A stretch of 33,716 nt of DNA from Olsenella sp. (GCA_022648325.1 JALCMG010000018.1:1-33716); one strand, 5' to 3'; positions 8,223 through 17,322 are shown, counted from the stretch's first letter. A program made the numbers and translations. The notes: a model not told the origin generated them from the sequence alone.

Positions 8223-9845
8223 ATGCAGCCCGTACTCAACGTCGAAGACGTCAAGCGCGTCGAGGTCGCGCTCACCCGTGTGGGCGTGAGCATCTCCGAG
8301 CTTATGCACCGTGCTGGATGCGCGGCCGCCCAAGAGGCGCTTGCCCTGGGCGACGTGCAGAATGCCGTGATTCTCGCAGGCATGGGCAACAATGGTGGCG
8401 ACGGCTGGGTTGCTGCCGAGGCTTTGCTCGCCCACGGCGTCAACGTGAAGGTGGTCACCCCCATCGAGCCTGATCAGCTCTCTGGCGACCTCGCGCGCCA
8501 GGTTGCTCAGCGCGCCGTTCGTGCGGGGGTTTCTACACTGGTGGGACCCTCTCGCGACGAGCTCGAGGGTCTTCTCTCAGCCTCTGACGTGGCTCTTGAC
8601 TGCATGTTGGGGACGGGCTTCCACGGTGAGGTCCGTGCTCCCTTTGATATCTGGATTGACTGCGTGAACAGCTCTGGGGTGCGTGTGGTTGCCGTTGACG
8701 TGCCCAGTGGGCTCTCTGCGCAGACCGGCCATGCCCCCGGCCCCTGTGTGGTGGCGGACCTCACGGTAACCATGCTCGCCCTGAAGCCCGGCCTTCTCAC
8801 CGATGACGGTCGCGACGTGTGCGGCTCCATCGTGGTTGCGCCCCTTGCCGAGCAGACCGAGAAAATCGTGGTCGAGGCAGACCCGGTGGCCTGGCGCACC
8901 GACCTCGAGGACTACCTCGATGTCATGGTGCCGCCCACGAACGCTGTCGACAAGTTCTCACGCGGGTCGGTGCTGGTTGTGGGTGGGTCTTCTCGCTTTG
9001 TTGGCGCGCCCATCCTGGCTGCTCGTGCGGCTGCGCGCGCTGGGGCCGGCTATGTCACGCTTGCCGTGCCTTCGTGCATCGTTCCGCAGGCTCAGGCGCA
9101 TGTGCTCGAGATTCCTGTGGTCGGGTTGCCCTGTGATGATGACGGAACCATCTCCAAGGAGGCTGTGCCCATCGTGACAAAGCTGGCTGAGAAGCGCTCG
9201 GCCGTGCTTGCCGGCCCTGGCATGCGCGTCTCCGCCGGAACCGTGGCAGTGGTTTCCGCGCTTCTCACCTCTCCCGAGCCCCTTGTGCTCGACGCGGACG
9301 CACTCAACTGCATCGCCCGTCTTACCTCGGGCAAGCTGCAGGACTTCCCGGAGATTCTCCGTCGCAGCACCCCGCTCGTGCTCACGCCGCACCGCCGCGA
9401 GCTTGGTCGTCTGGTGGGCAAGGAGGATAACCCTCCCGCCTCGCTCGTGGACCAGCTCGAGGATGCGCGAAAGATTGCGTGGTCCGATGGCGGCTCCGAG
9501 CTGGTCGTTGTTGCCAAGGGCACCGCAACCGGCTGCGTGGGCGTCGAGCAGGCCGTTCTTCCCAAGCCCGGACCGGCGGCGCTTGCCACAGCAGGCTCGG
9601 GCGACGTCCTGGGTGGCATCATTGCCTCCAAGCTCGCGCAGACCTATGGTCGCGTGAACAACCTGCCCCTGCTTTGTGCCCTCTCCTGCGAGCTTCACGG
9701 CTATGCCGCAACACTTGCCACGGAGCGCATGGGCTCGAGGGGCGTCATGGCCTCGGATATCATCGACGAGCTGGGCATTGCGGACGACGCCCTGGGGGAG
9801 CGCGTGACCTTCCCCGACGCCGACAACGGTGACGAGAACGACTAG
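8223..9845 (+). CDS. nnr: Bifunctional NAD(P)H-hydrate repair enzyme
   Basis: A 540-residue fusion that repairs hydrated NADH/NADPH. The N-terminal epimerase half (about 1-215) has GMGNNGGDGWVAA near residues 53-65 and VDVPSGLSAQTG further on. The C-terminal ADP-dependent dehydratase half (about 230-525) is a ribokinase-like fold: VLVVGGSSRFVGAP, AGPGMRVS, LVLDADALN, LTPHRRELGRL, and the catalytic loop TAGSGDVLGGI near residues 456-466. Length and order match E. coli YjeF/Nnr. It lies between acpS and alr, a neighbourhood often seen for yjeF-type genes. The ATG is six bases after the acpS stop. Confidence 0.94.
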   Translation: MQPVLNVEDVKRVEVALTRVGVSISELMHRAGCAAAQEALALGDVQNAVILAGMGNNGGDGWVAAEALLAHGVNVKVVTPIEPDQLSGDLARQVAQRAVRAGVSTLVGPSRDELEGLLSASDVALDCMLGTGFHGEVRAPFDIWIDCVNSSGVRVVAVDVPSGLSAQTGHAPGPCVVADLTVTMLALKPGLLTDDGRDVCGSIVVAPLAEQTEKIVVEADPVAWRTDLEDYLDVMVPPTNAVDKFSRGSVLVVGGSSRFVGAPILAARAAARAGAGYVTLAVPSCIVPQAQAHVLEIPVVGLPCDDDGTISKEAVPIVTKLAEKRSAVLAGPGMRVSAGTVAVVSALLTSPEPLVLDADALNCIARLTSGKLQDFPEILRRSTPLVLTPHRRELGRLVGKEDNPPASLVDQLEDARKIAWSDGGSELVVVAKGTATGCVGVEQAVLPKPGPAALATAGSGDVLGGIIASKLAQTYGRVNNLPLLCALSCELHGYAATLATERMGSRGVMASDIIDELGIADDALGERVTFPDADNGDEND

Positions 9846-9856
9846 GGAGCGAAGGC

Positions 9857-11014
9857 ATGGCAGTTCAGAGCCCTGCAAGCAGATGGGCTTGGGTTGAGGT
9901 TGACCTCTCGGCCCTCAAGCGGAACACGCGCAAGTTCAAGGCGCTCCTGGAGCCTGGCGTCAAGATGATGTGCGTCGTGAAGGCAGACGCCTACGGGCAC
10001 GGTGCCGAGCGCTGCGTACGCGCCATGCACTCCGCCGGCGCTGACCAGTTTGCCGTCGCCACCGTGGAGGAGGGCGTGAAGCTGCGCCAGGCGGGCATCG
10101 AGTGGCCCATCCTCGTGTTTTCCGAGCCTCCCATGGACTGCGTGCAGACGCTTGTGGACTACGACATCATGCCTTCGGTCTATACCTCCGAGTTTGCGCT
10201 GGCGCTGGGCGAGTGCGCGGCTGCAGCTGGCAAGGTGGCCCGCTACCACCTGGCCGTTGACACCGGCATGACGCGCATTGGCGTGCGCCGCGAGAACGTG
10301 CTGGAGCTGCGGCGCACCATCGACTTCCACCGCGGCCTTGAGTGCGCGGGCATGTTCACGCACTTCGCCACCGCCGACGTCATTGACGACTGGGACTTTG
10401 CCCTGCAGCTCAACCGCTTCAACGAGGCTGTTGCAGCCGTGCGCGAGGCGGGTCTCGAGACCGGGCTCGTCCATTGCGACAACACGCCGGGTACGGTGCT
10501 GCATCCCGAGTGCCACTACGACATGTGCCGCGTGGGGATTGGCCTCTACGGCCTTCAGCCGGCCGAGACCACGGCGCCGCGCATCCAGCTTGAGCCGGTC
10601 ATGAGCGTCCGCGGGCGCGTCACCCGCGCCATCTACCCCAGCGTGGGCGACGGCGTGGGATATGGGCTCACCTGGCGCGTTCCAAAGCAGAACATGCAGG
10701 TGGCAACCGTGCCCATTGGCTACGCAGATGGCCTTGCTCGCACGCTCTCGAACAACATGGACGTCATCGTGAACGGTGCCCGCTGCCGTCAGGTGGGACG
10801 CATCTGCATGGACCAGTTCATGTTTGCGGTGGACGTGAACAACGCCCGCGCGTACCGTCCGGCAAAGCCGGTCAAGATGGGCGACGTGGTGACCGTCATC
10901 GGTCGCGACGGCGACGAGGAGATTACCGCCGACGAGATGGCCAAGCTCCGCGACACCATCAACTACGAGGTCGTATGCGACTTTGGCATGCGCCTCGAGA
11001 AGGTCTATGTCTAG
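9857..11014 (+). CDS. alr: Alanine racemase
   Basis: A 385-residue PLP enzyme interconverting L- and D-alanine for peptidoglycan. The PLP lysine is in VVKADAYGHG (Lys42). The second catalytic base is the Tyr in VGYGLTWRVP (about residue 269). Further family motifs are DTGMTRIG, the HCDNTPGTVLHP segment, VPIGYADGL and GRICMDQFMFAVD. The length is typical. ATG at 9857 lies 11 bases after the nnr stop, with an AGGGAGCG ribosome site. The reading frame ends inside the region where an alternative start of the next gene could overlap. Confidence 0.95.
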   Translation: MAVQSPASRWAWVEVDLSALKRNTRKFKALLEPGVKMMCVVKADAYGHGAERCVRAMHSAGADQFAVATVEEGVKLRQAGIEWPILVFSEPPMDCVQTLVDYDIMPSVYTSEFALALGECAAAAGKVARYHLAVDTGMTRIGVRRENVLELRRTIDFHRGLECAGMFTHFATADVIDDWDFALQLNRFNEAVAAVREAGLETGLVHCDNTPGTVLHPECHYDMCRVGIGLYGLQPAETTAPRIQLEPVMSVRGRVTRAIYPSVGDGVGYGLTWRVPKQNMQVATVPIGYADGLARTLSNNMDVIVNGARCRQVGRICMDQFMFAVDVNNARAYRPAKPVKMGDVVTVIGRDGDEEITADEMAKLRDTINYEVVCDFGMRLEKVYV

Positions 11015-11057
11015 GCGTCGGCGTGAGCGCGCCAGCCTCTTGGAGGGCGATGGAGAG

Positions 11058-11675
11058 ATGTCGGTGATGCACATCCCCGGCCACGAGCATCAGGGGCCGC
11101 AGGAGGTCACGCTCGAGGAGATTCGCGCCGTCATGGGCAACTGCCAGCTCTGCCCTCTGGGACAGACGCGCACGAACCTCGTGTTTGGCGTTGGTAACCC
11201 CAATGCTCGCGTGATGTTCGTGGGCGAGGGCCCCGGACGCAACGAGGACCTGCAGGGCGAGCCTTTCGTTGGCGTCGCCGGGCACAAGCTCGACTCGCTT
11301 CTCTCGGTTGCTGGGCTAACGCGCGACCAGATCTACATTGCCAACGTGGTGAAGTGCCGTCCGCCCGGAAACCGTAACCCCAAGTCAGAGGAGATTGTGG
11401 CCTGCTCGCCCTTCCTGCGCGAACAGATTCGCTCCGTGTGGCCCGACGTGCTTGTGTGCCTGGGTAACTTTGCTTCTCAGTTTGTTCTGCGCACCGAGGC
11501 GGGCGTGACGTCGCTTCGCGGCAAGCTGTACCAGACGGGACACTTTGTGGTGTGTCCCACGTTTCACCCGGCTGCCTGCATCTATCACTCCGACTGGCAG
11601 CCGCTTCTCGAGAGCGACCTTGCAATGGTGGGCCAGTGGCTGCGGGACAATCCGCCTGGGCCGGGGAAGGAGTAG
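11058..11675 (+). CDS. Family 4 uracil-DNA glycosylase, Fe-S type
   Basis: Removes uracil from DNA in base excision repair. Four cysteines for the 4Fe-4S cluster are visible: CxxC at 29/32, then Cys100 in VVKCRPPGNRNP and Cys116. Motif A is GEGPGRNEDLQGEPFVG and motif B is the HPAAC segment near the C-terminus. This is the bacterial/archaeal family 4 pattern, not the Ung pattern. At 205 residues from this start it is typical in length. ATG 11058 is favoured by GGAGGG ten bases upstream. ATG 11007, overlapping the alr stop, would add 17 very basic residues (SRRRRER...) and cannot be excluded. Confidence 0.9.
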   Translation: MSVMHIPGHEHQGPQEVTLEEIRAVMGNCQLCPLGQTRTNLVFGVGNPNARVMFVGEGPGRNEDLQGEPFVGVAGHKLDSLLSVAGLTRDQIYIANVVKCRPPGNRNPKSEEIVACSPFLREQIRSVWPDVLVCLGNFASQFVLRTEAGVTSLRGKLYQTGHFVVCPTFHPAACIYHSDWQPLLESDLAMVGQWLRDNPPGPGKE

Positions 11676-11677
11676 GC

Positions 11678-12175
11678 GTGGCACAGGAGGCGTCGTTCAG
11701 GACCGGTTCTCAGGAGGAGACCATCGCGCTTGGCCGCGCGCTGGGAGGCCTTCTCCGCGAAGGGGACGTACTGGTGCTTACGGGAGACCTTGGAGCAGGG
11801 AAGACCCAGCTCACAAAGGGCATCGCCGCAGGTATGGGTGTTACGGCCGACGTCACGAGCCCCACCTTCACCATCGAGATGGTCTATCACGGGCGCGAGA
11901 TGGACCTCGACCACTTTGACCTCTATCGGCTTGACCGGGCGGAGCAGCTCGAGGACACCGGGCTTTTCGACGTGTTGGGTGCCGATGGCGTTTGCGTCAT
12001 CGAGTGGGGCGAGCAGTTTGCCGACGAGATTGGCGATGCGCGCGTGGACGTGTTTGTCACGCGCTTGGACTCCGAGGCGGCACCGGGTGAAGAGCCCCCG
12101 CGCGAGGTGCGCTTTGTTGCCCACGACGCCTGCGGTGAAGAGCTTCTCGACGCACTTGTGTCGGCTCTGGGGTAG
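11678..12175 (+). CDS. tsaE: tRNA t6A synthesis ATPase TsaE
   Basis: The ATPase partner of TsaB-TsaD in making threonylcarbamoyl-adenosine at position 37 of ANN-decoding tRNAs. The P-loop GDLGAGKTQ is at about residues 36-44, followed by TSPTFTI, the HFDLYRL motif and the IEWGEQF segment, all diagnostic for TsaE. GTG at 11678 follows GGAAGGA and lies two bases after the glycosylase stop. At 165 residues it is normal. The next gene encodes its partners TsaB and TsaD, but the two are separated by 225 bases that hold a repeat element. Confidence 0.95.
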   Translation: MAQEASFRTGSQEETIALGRALGGLLREGDVLVLTGDLGAGKTQLTKGIAAGMGVTADVTSPTFTIEMVYHGREMDLDHFDLYRLDRAEQLEDTGLFDVLGADGVCVIEWGEQFADEIGDARVDVFVTRLDSEAAPGEEPPREVRFVAHDACGEELLDALVSALG

Positions 12176-12225
12176 TTGCCAGCGCGGTGCCCTGCGTTTC
12201 CATGGTAGAAGGCATCCCGGCTAGT

Positions 12226-12295
12226 GCTATTGAGACGTTTTTTTGGATAAAAGCCCCCCAAAGGTGAGTATTTGTCCGAAAAACGTCTCAACAGC
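12226..12295. repeat. 70-bp palindromic-end element, copy 1
   Basis: A 70-base element with 17-base inverted ends (one mismatch): GCTATTGAGACGTTTTT and AAAAACGTCTCAACAGC. A second 70-base copy at 24147-24216 has nearly identical ends. When this copy is read on the minus strand, its interior lines up with the second one (shared CGGAC, CTTTGG and a TTAT block before the A-run). The two are therefore homologous elements in opposite orientation. It sits between tsaE and its partner gene. Confidence 0.8.
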
Positions 12296-12400
12296 CCTGG
12301 CGATAATCCCACCAGCCCAACGGTGGCGCGGCGTCCTGCCGTGCGGCCGCGCGCTACACTATCCCTCGTGATAATGCCACGTCTCGGGAGTCAGATGAGA

Positions 12401-14833
12401 ATGACGAGCGATACCAGCAGCAAGGGGCTTGCCCTTGCCATTGATACATCTACGGACATGCTTGCGTGTGCGGTGGTCTCCTGGGAGCCCGGCGTGGCTC
12501 CCAGAGTCCTTTCCGCGCGAGACCACATGTGCCGGCGCCAGGCCAACGTCGAGCTGGTCACCACGGCCCTCGCGGCGCTTGAGGACTGCGGCCACACCAT
12601 GGGCGACCTCGACTGCGTTCTCGTCGGTCGCGGTCCCGGCAGCTTTACTGGCGTGCGCATTGGCATCGCTACGGCAAAGGGCCTTTCGTGCGGCCTCTCG
12701 AAGCCGCTCCATGGGGTTTCGGTTCTGGATGCAACGGCATGTGTGGCGTGGCAGGCAGGCGTTCGCGGGCTTCTCGCCGTGGCCGGCGACGCAATGCGCG
12801 GCGAGGTCTATCCCGGCATCTACCAGCTGGATGATGACGGCGCGCACCGCACCTTTGCCACCGAGACCGTCTGCAAGGCCGACGAGTGCGTGGCTACGTG
12901 GTCCGCGCGGGATGACGCTTCCTGCCTTGTCCTTACCGGTAATGGACTCAAGAAGTACCGTGCCCGCTTCGAGGCGGCGGGCTTCTCGAACATCCTTGAC
13001 GAGGTCCTGTGGTATCCCACGGGAGAGGGCCTGGCTCTCGCTGCCGCGGCGCAACCCCTTGACTCAGGCGACCCGGCGCTGGTACTTCCCATCTACACCC
13101 GCCTCTCGGATGCCGAGGAGAACGAGCGAAAGCGCCTTGGCCTCAAGGCTCCCGCGAGCGTCGAGGTAACAGGCGTTGACGACGCACTTGCCGATAGGCA
13201 CCTGCAGCTGCGCCCCATGTCGGTGAATGACCTGTCCGCCGTGGCGAAGCTGGAGGCCGTGGCCTTCTCGGGCTCCTCTCACACACCCTGGACGGAGAAG
13301 CTCTTCTACGAAGAGCTATCGCAGCCAGGCCGCAGCTGGTGGGTGGCGCACGACCTCGGCCGCATCATCGGCTTTGCTGGCGGCATGATGGCCGGCGACG
13401 ACTTCGAGATATGCGACGTGGCGGTGGAGGAGGGCCATCGCCACCAGGGCGTGGCCTCCCGCCTCGTGGCGCGCCTGTGCTACGACGCGCACGTGCTCAA
13501 TGCCAAGACTGCTTCGCTCGAGGTGGACGAGAAGAACGAGCCCGCGCGGGTCACCTACGACCACCTGGGCTTTGTTGAGGTTGGCAGGCGTCCGGGCTAC
13601 TATGCTCCCGGTCACGACGCTCTCATCCTTCGTGCGGAGCTCCCGCTGGCCGGAGACGTCGAGGCCCTAGGCAAGCGGCCAGAGCCGCATGCCTCCATTC
13701 GCCCGTGGCCCATCGTTACCGGGCCGCGAGACGCGGCGTGCGAGGGGGCGCTGGCTGCCGCTGGGGATCTGGTCCTCTCGATTGAGTCCTCCTGCGACGA
13801 GACCGCGATTGCCGTGGTGGACTCCCATGGCACCGTGTGCTCGAGCGTGGTTGCCACCTCGATTGACTTCCATGCCCGCTTTGGCGGTGTTGTCCCAGAG
13901 ATTGCCAGCCGCAAGCACGTCGAGGCCATCGTCGGCGTCTACGAGGAGGCCATGGCGCAAGCAGGCGCGCACTTTGGTTGCGACACGCTCACGGCGGCGG
14001 ACCTCTCGGCCGTTGGCGTTACGGCGGGACCAGGCCTGGTGGGTGCGCTCGTGGTGGGCGTTGCGTTTGCAAAGGGTCTCTGTGCCGCTACTGGCCTTCC
14101 GCTCATTGCGGTGCACCACCTCGAAGGGCACCTTCTGGCCAACCTCTTCGAGACCCCCGACCTCAAGCCGCCCTTCGTGGCGAGCCTTGTCTCCGGTGGC
14201 AATACCATGCTGGTCTACGTGCGCGGATGGGGTGACTACCAGATTCTGGGCACCACTATCGACGACGCTGTGGGCGAGGCCTTTGACAAGGTTGCAAAGG
14301 CGCTTGGCCTTGGCTATCCCGGCGGCCCGGTGATTAGTCGGCTCGCCGCCAAGGGCAACCCGCGCGCCATTCATTTCCCGCGCGCGATGATGCACAGCGG
14401 AGACTACCAGTTCTCGCTCTCGGGCCTCAAGACCGCTGTGATCACATACATCGAGGGCGAGAACCGCGCCGGCCGCCCCATCGACCTGCCCGATCTTGCG
14501 GCGTCATTCGAGGCTGCCGTCATTGACGTTCAGGTGGCCAAAGCCGTTACGGCTGTCGAGCAGATGGGCGTCTCGGACTTCTGCGTTGGCGGCGGCGTTG
14601 CCGCAAACCCGCAGCTACGCGAGGCGTACCACGAGTCCTTCGGAAAGCGCGGCGTGCGCGTGACCGTCCCGCCCATGCGGGCGTGTGGCGACAACGCGGC
14701 CATGATCAGCGTTGCGGCGCTGAGAAGTTACCGCGCGCACAACTTTGCGCCACTTACGCTCGATGCAGATCCCAATGCCCCTCTCGGCACGTGGTCCACG
14801 ACCGAAGCCCCCATCCCTCCCAGCTGGTCATGA
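12401..14833 (+). CDS. tsaB-rimI-tsaD: TsaB-RimI-TsaD fusion protein
   Basis: An 810-residue fusion of three proteins. Residues 1-260 are TsaB (LALAIDTSTDMLACAVV, GRGPGSFTGVRIG), the dimerisation partner of TsaD. Residues 268-425 are a GNAT acetyltransferase of the RimI type (LQLRPMSVNDL, HQGVASRLVARL, TYDHLGFVEVGRRPGYY), which acetylates ribosomal protein S18 in E. coli. Residues 456-810 are TsaD, the threonylcarbamoyl transferase: IESSCDETAIAVV, the metal-binding HHLEGH (His573 and His577), and VSGGNTML. All three parts look intact. The start is the ATG at 12401 (ATG 12395 is equally possible), with GGGAG just upstream; the longer open frame runs back into the repeat and is unlikely. The TGA stop is also the first three bases of a half-copy of the 29-bp palindrome. 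Confidence 0.93.
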   Translation: MTSDTSSKGLALAIDTSTDMLACAVVSWEPGVAPRVLSARDHMCRRQANVELVTTALAALEDCGHTMGDLDCVLVGRGPGSFTGVRIGIATAKGLSCGLSKPLHGVSVLDATACVAWQAGVRGLLAVAGDAMRGEVYPGIYQLDDDGAHRTFATETVCKADECVATWSARDDASCLVLTGNGLKKYRARFEAAGFSNILDEVLWYPTGEGLALAAAAQPLDSGDPALVLPIYTRLSDAEENERKRLGLKAPASVEVTGVDDALADRHLQLRPMSVNDLSAVAKLEAVAFSGSSHTPWTEKLFYEELSQPGRSWWVAHDLGRIIGFAGGMMAGDDFEICDVAVEEGHRHQGVASRLVARLCYDAHVLNAKTASLEVDEKNEPARVTYDHLGFVEVGRRPGYYAPGHDALILRAELPLAGDVEALGKRPEPHASIRPWPIVTGPRDAACEGALAAAGDLVLSIESSCDETAIAVVDSHGTVCSSVVATSIDFHARFGGVVPEIASRKHVEAIVGVYEEAMAQAGAHFGCDTLTAADLSAVGVTAGPGLVGALVVGVAFAKGLCAATGLPLIAVHHLEGHLLANLFETPDLKPPFVASLVSGGNTMLVYVRGWGDYQILGTTIDDAVGEAFDKVAKALGLGYPGGPVISRLAAKGNPRAIHFPRAMMHSGDYQFSLSGLKTAVITYIEGENRAGRPIDLPDLAASFEAAVIDVQVAKAVTAVEQMGVSDFCVGGGVAANPQLREAYHESFGKRGVRVTVPPMRACGDNAAMISVAALRSYRAHNFAPLTLDADPNAPLGTWSTTEAPIPPSWS

Positions 14834-14843
14834 GACAGAGGCA

Positions 14844-14872
14844 TGAGACAAAGGGACAGTCCCTTTGTCTCA
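14844..14872. repeat. 29-bp RAYT-linked palindrome, copy 1
   Basis: Perfect 14-base arms, TGAGACAAAGGGAC and its reverse complement, around one central A. A degenerate half-copy (TGAGACAGAGGC, 14831-14842) lies directly upstream and includes the tsaD stop codon. It is identical apart from the central base and flanks to the copies at 18126 and 19047 beside the RAYT gene, 3.3 kb away. Confidence 0.9.
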
Positions 14873-15141
14873 CCACATGGGGTGGGCTGGGGCACATTGA
14901 AGCGCCGCTCTACTCTATATATCAATTATCAAATCGAAATGTCCTTCTCGCGCACGTCGATTGTTACCTCACTGTGACTATCAGAGCACATTGCAGCAGG
15001 AAGAGTATCGTTTGCTTGTGCGCGTAACTTTCTCGCATCGGACCACGTGGGTGCGTCCGCTTGCAAGGGGGAGGGGAATGGGTTCCCTCCGGTTGCGTCG
15101 CGCGAAAGGGGAACAGCGGGGATCGCCCAGGGAGGACCATC
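14873..15141 (+). promoter_or_regulatory. Leader of the amino acid transporter
   Basis: Non-coding, with an AT-rich patch at 14911-14940 where the promoter most likely lies (TTGAAG at 14897-14902 with TATCAA at 14920-14925 is one option, weak). A later hairpin pairs GGAGGGGAA with TTCCCTCC just before the gene, at about 15070-15092. I could not match a known riboswitch. Confidence 0.3.
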
Positions 15142-16086
15142 ATGAAGAAGAATCCCATCCAGCACACGTCCGGCTCTTTTTCTCGTCGAGACTTTCTCAG
15201 GGCATTGGGCATCACGGCTCTCACCGTTGGAGGGATGACCGTCCTCACGGCATGCGGCCCCGCCGCCCAGTCGAGCGACACGTCCGCGAGCTCGTCATCG
15301 AGCTCCTCTTCCAGCAGCGACTCCTTGTCTGACTCCCTCAAGCTCGGCGATGGCAAGACCCTGCGCGTTGGCATGGAGGCCGCCTACGCCCCGTACAACT
15401 GGCAGGAGTCCTCGGCGAGCGACACCACCATCCCCATCGAGAATGTCGACGGGGCCTATGCCGACGGCTATGACGTGCAGGTTGCCAAGAAGATTGCCGA
15501 CGCCCTGGGCATGGAGCCGGTCGCGGTGAAGATGGAGTTTGGCAGCCTTGTAGACTCGCTGGTGAACGGCCAGATCGACATCATCTGCGCCGGCATGTCC
15601 GTGACGGACGAGCGCGCCCAGTCTGCGGACTTCTCCGATTCCTACATCGACGACGAGGTCATCATGGTCGTCAAGCAGGACTCGCCCTACGCCAACGCCA
15701 CCAAGCTCTCGGGCTTCTCGGGTGCCTCGGTCCTCGGTCAGAAGGACACCTTCTACGACGACCTCATCGACCAGATTCCCAACGTCAACCACCTCACGCC
15801 GGTGGCAACGGTCCCGCTGGTGGTCGACGGCCTCATGAACGGCACCTGCGATGCCATCACTTTCTCGTCCCTCTCCCTGCCGCGCCTTCTCAAGGACTAT
15901 CCAACCCTCAAGAAGGTCGACCTTGCCGAGGGCGAGGGCTTCACGGACGCCTCCAACCCCGACAACGCCGCCATCGCCAAGGGCCAGGACGCGCTTCTCG
16001 CCAAGATCAACGAGGTCATCGATGGCATCTCGGCGGACGAGCGCCAGAGCATGTGGGATGACTGCATGGACCGCCAGCCCGCCTAG
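15142..16086 (+). CDS. Amino acid ABC transporter, binding lipoprotein
   Basis: A 314-residue extracytoplasmic solute-binding protein of the polar amino acid family (SBP family 3). The N-terminus has a twin-arginine signal (SRRDFLRALG, Arg15-Arg16), a hydrophobic stretch and a lipobox LTAC with Cys38 as the lipidation site. A serine-rich linker of about 20 residues follows. The binding domain contains LRVGMEAAYAPYNW, GYDVQVAKKIADALG, SLVDSLVNGQIDIICAGMSVTDERA and related family strings. ATG at 15142 follows GGGAGGA. The ligand cannot be read. The permease and ATPase follow on the same strand. Combined Tat and lipoprotein signals are less common than Sec lipoproteins for this family. Confidence 0.92.
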   Translation: MKKNPIQHTSGSFSRRDFLRALGITALTVGGMTVLTACGPAAQSSDTSASSSSSSSSSSDSLSDSLKLGDGKTLRVGMEAAYAPYNWQESSASDTTIPIENVDGAYADGYDVQVAKKIADALGMEPVAVKMEFGSLVDSLVNGQIDIICAGMSVTDERAQSADFSDSYIDDEVIMVVKQDSPYANATKLSGFSGASVLGQKDTFYDDLIDQIPNVNHLTPVATVPLVVDGLMNGTCDAITFSSLSLPRLLKDYPTLKKVDLAEGEGFTDASNPDNAAIAKGQDALLAKINEVIDGISADERQSMWDDCMDRQPA

Positions 16087-16119
16087 CGGATGCCCCACAC
16101 ATCAGGGAGAAGCAAGAAC

Positions 16120-17322
16120 ATGTCAGATGCACCATCAATTCCGGTGACGACCCGGCGTGCCCGCCTTGCGGCGTGGCTGCGCCGAGACCACCGCTACGTC
16201 CTTCTCGGCACCTCTGCCGTCGCGTTTGTGGGGATGTGGTTCTCCAGCCAGCCTCGCCCGGCGCTGAGCTTCCTCGCCCATGCGTTCACGGTCGAGCTCG
16301 TTATGTACTACGTGCTCGCCGCGTGGCTGGTGCTCTCGGCGGTGGCCCTCGTCTTCAAGCTCACGCATTGGAATACGTATGGTCAGGTGGCACCCTTCGT
16401 GAAGCCTGGTGCCCTCCGGGCGCTGCGCCTGGGGTCCTACGTCATATGGGTGCTGGCCACCGTGCTCTTTGTGGATCGCGCAGTCATGGGCTTTGCCAGC
16501 GCCTGGACGGCTGCCGCGGCGTCCACCGGGATGCCGCAGGAGGACATGCTCACGCAGATCCTCTACATGTTCCAGCAGGGCTACGCCACGTACCTGCAGG
16601 GCATTCTCACAACCATCGAGCTGGCTGTCTTTGGCACCGCCATCGCCTTCGTACTGGCAATGCTTCTGGTCTTTGCACGCATCCAGCGCATTGACCGCCC
16701 CGACAACGACTTCGTCCGCTTCTGGAAGAAGGTGGGCGTGGGCTTTGCCAAGGTCTACAGCACCGTGGTGCGCGGCACGCCCATGCTGGTTCAGGGCGTT
16801 ATCATCTACTACGCCGGGTTTAGCCTGTTCAGCGGCTCGGGCATGTCCGTGACCGAGATCAACGCCGTGTGGTCGCGCTTCATCGCCGGCCTGGTTGTCA
16901 TCTCGCTCAACTCCACCGCGTACATGATGGAGGTTCTGCGCGGAGGCATCGAGTCGGTCGACAAGGGCCAGATGGAGGCCGCGCGCTCGCTGGGCCTCTC
17001 GCAGTGGCAGGCCATGGTCAAGGTCGTCTTCCCGCAGGGCATTCGCTATGCCATCCCCGGCCTTTCAAACGAGCTTGTTATCAACATCAAGGACTCCTCG
17101 GTCCTCTCGGTGATTGGCGTGTTTGACCTTGCGTTTGCCGCCTCCACCATCGCAGGCATCTACTACAAGCAGCTCAACGCGTATCTCGTCATTGCGGCCT
17201 TCTACCTCATTATGACGGCAACGGCGTCGTGGCTTCTGGGCAAGCTTGCCAAGCGGCTTGACGCAAAGACCGAGCTGGTGCTGGGCGTGTCCAACCAGAC
17301 GAAGGCAGGAGGCGAGAAGTAG
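16120..17322 (+). CDS. Amino acid ABC transporter permease
   Basis: A 400-residue inner-membrane permease of the HisM/GlnP family. The canonical domain starts at about residue 150 ([17 protein letters not shown]), includes [10 protein letters not shown], and carries the ATPase-contact EAA loop [21 protein letters not shown]. Before it are about 150 extra residues with three predicted membrane segments (about 25-42, 58-80 and 100-125), which ordinary family members of about 220-250 residues lack. ATG at 16120 follows AGGGAGA with nine bases of spacing; the in-frame ATG at 16090 is too close to the previous stop to have its own site. The ATPase gene starts just after it. Confidence 0.92.
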   Translation: MSDAPSIPVTTRRARLAAWLRRDHRYVLLGTSAVAFVGMWFSSQPRPALSFLAHAFTVELVMYYVLAAWLVLSAVALVFKLTHWNTYGQVAPFVKPGALRALRLGSYVIWVLATVLFVDRAVMGFASAWTAAAASTGMPQEDMLTQILYMFQQGYATYLQGILTTIELAVFGTAIAFVLAMLLVFARIQRIDRPDNDFVRFWKKVGVGFAKVYSTVVRGTPMLVQGVIIYYAGFSLFSGSGMSVTEINAVWSRFIAGLVVISLNSTAYMMEVLRGGIESVDKGQMEAARSLGLSQWQAMVKVVFPQGIRYAIPGLSNELVINIKDSSVLSVIGVFDLAFAASTIAGIYYKQLNAYLVIAAFYLIMTATASWLLGKLAKRLDAKTELVLGVSNQTKAGGEK

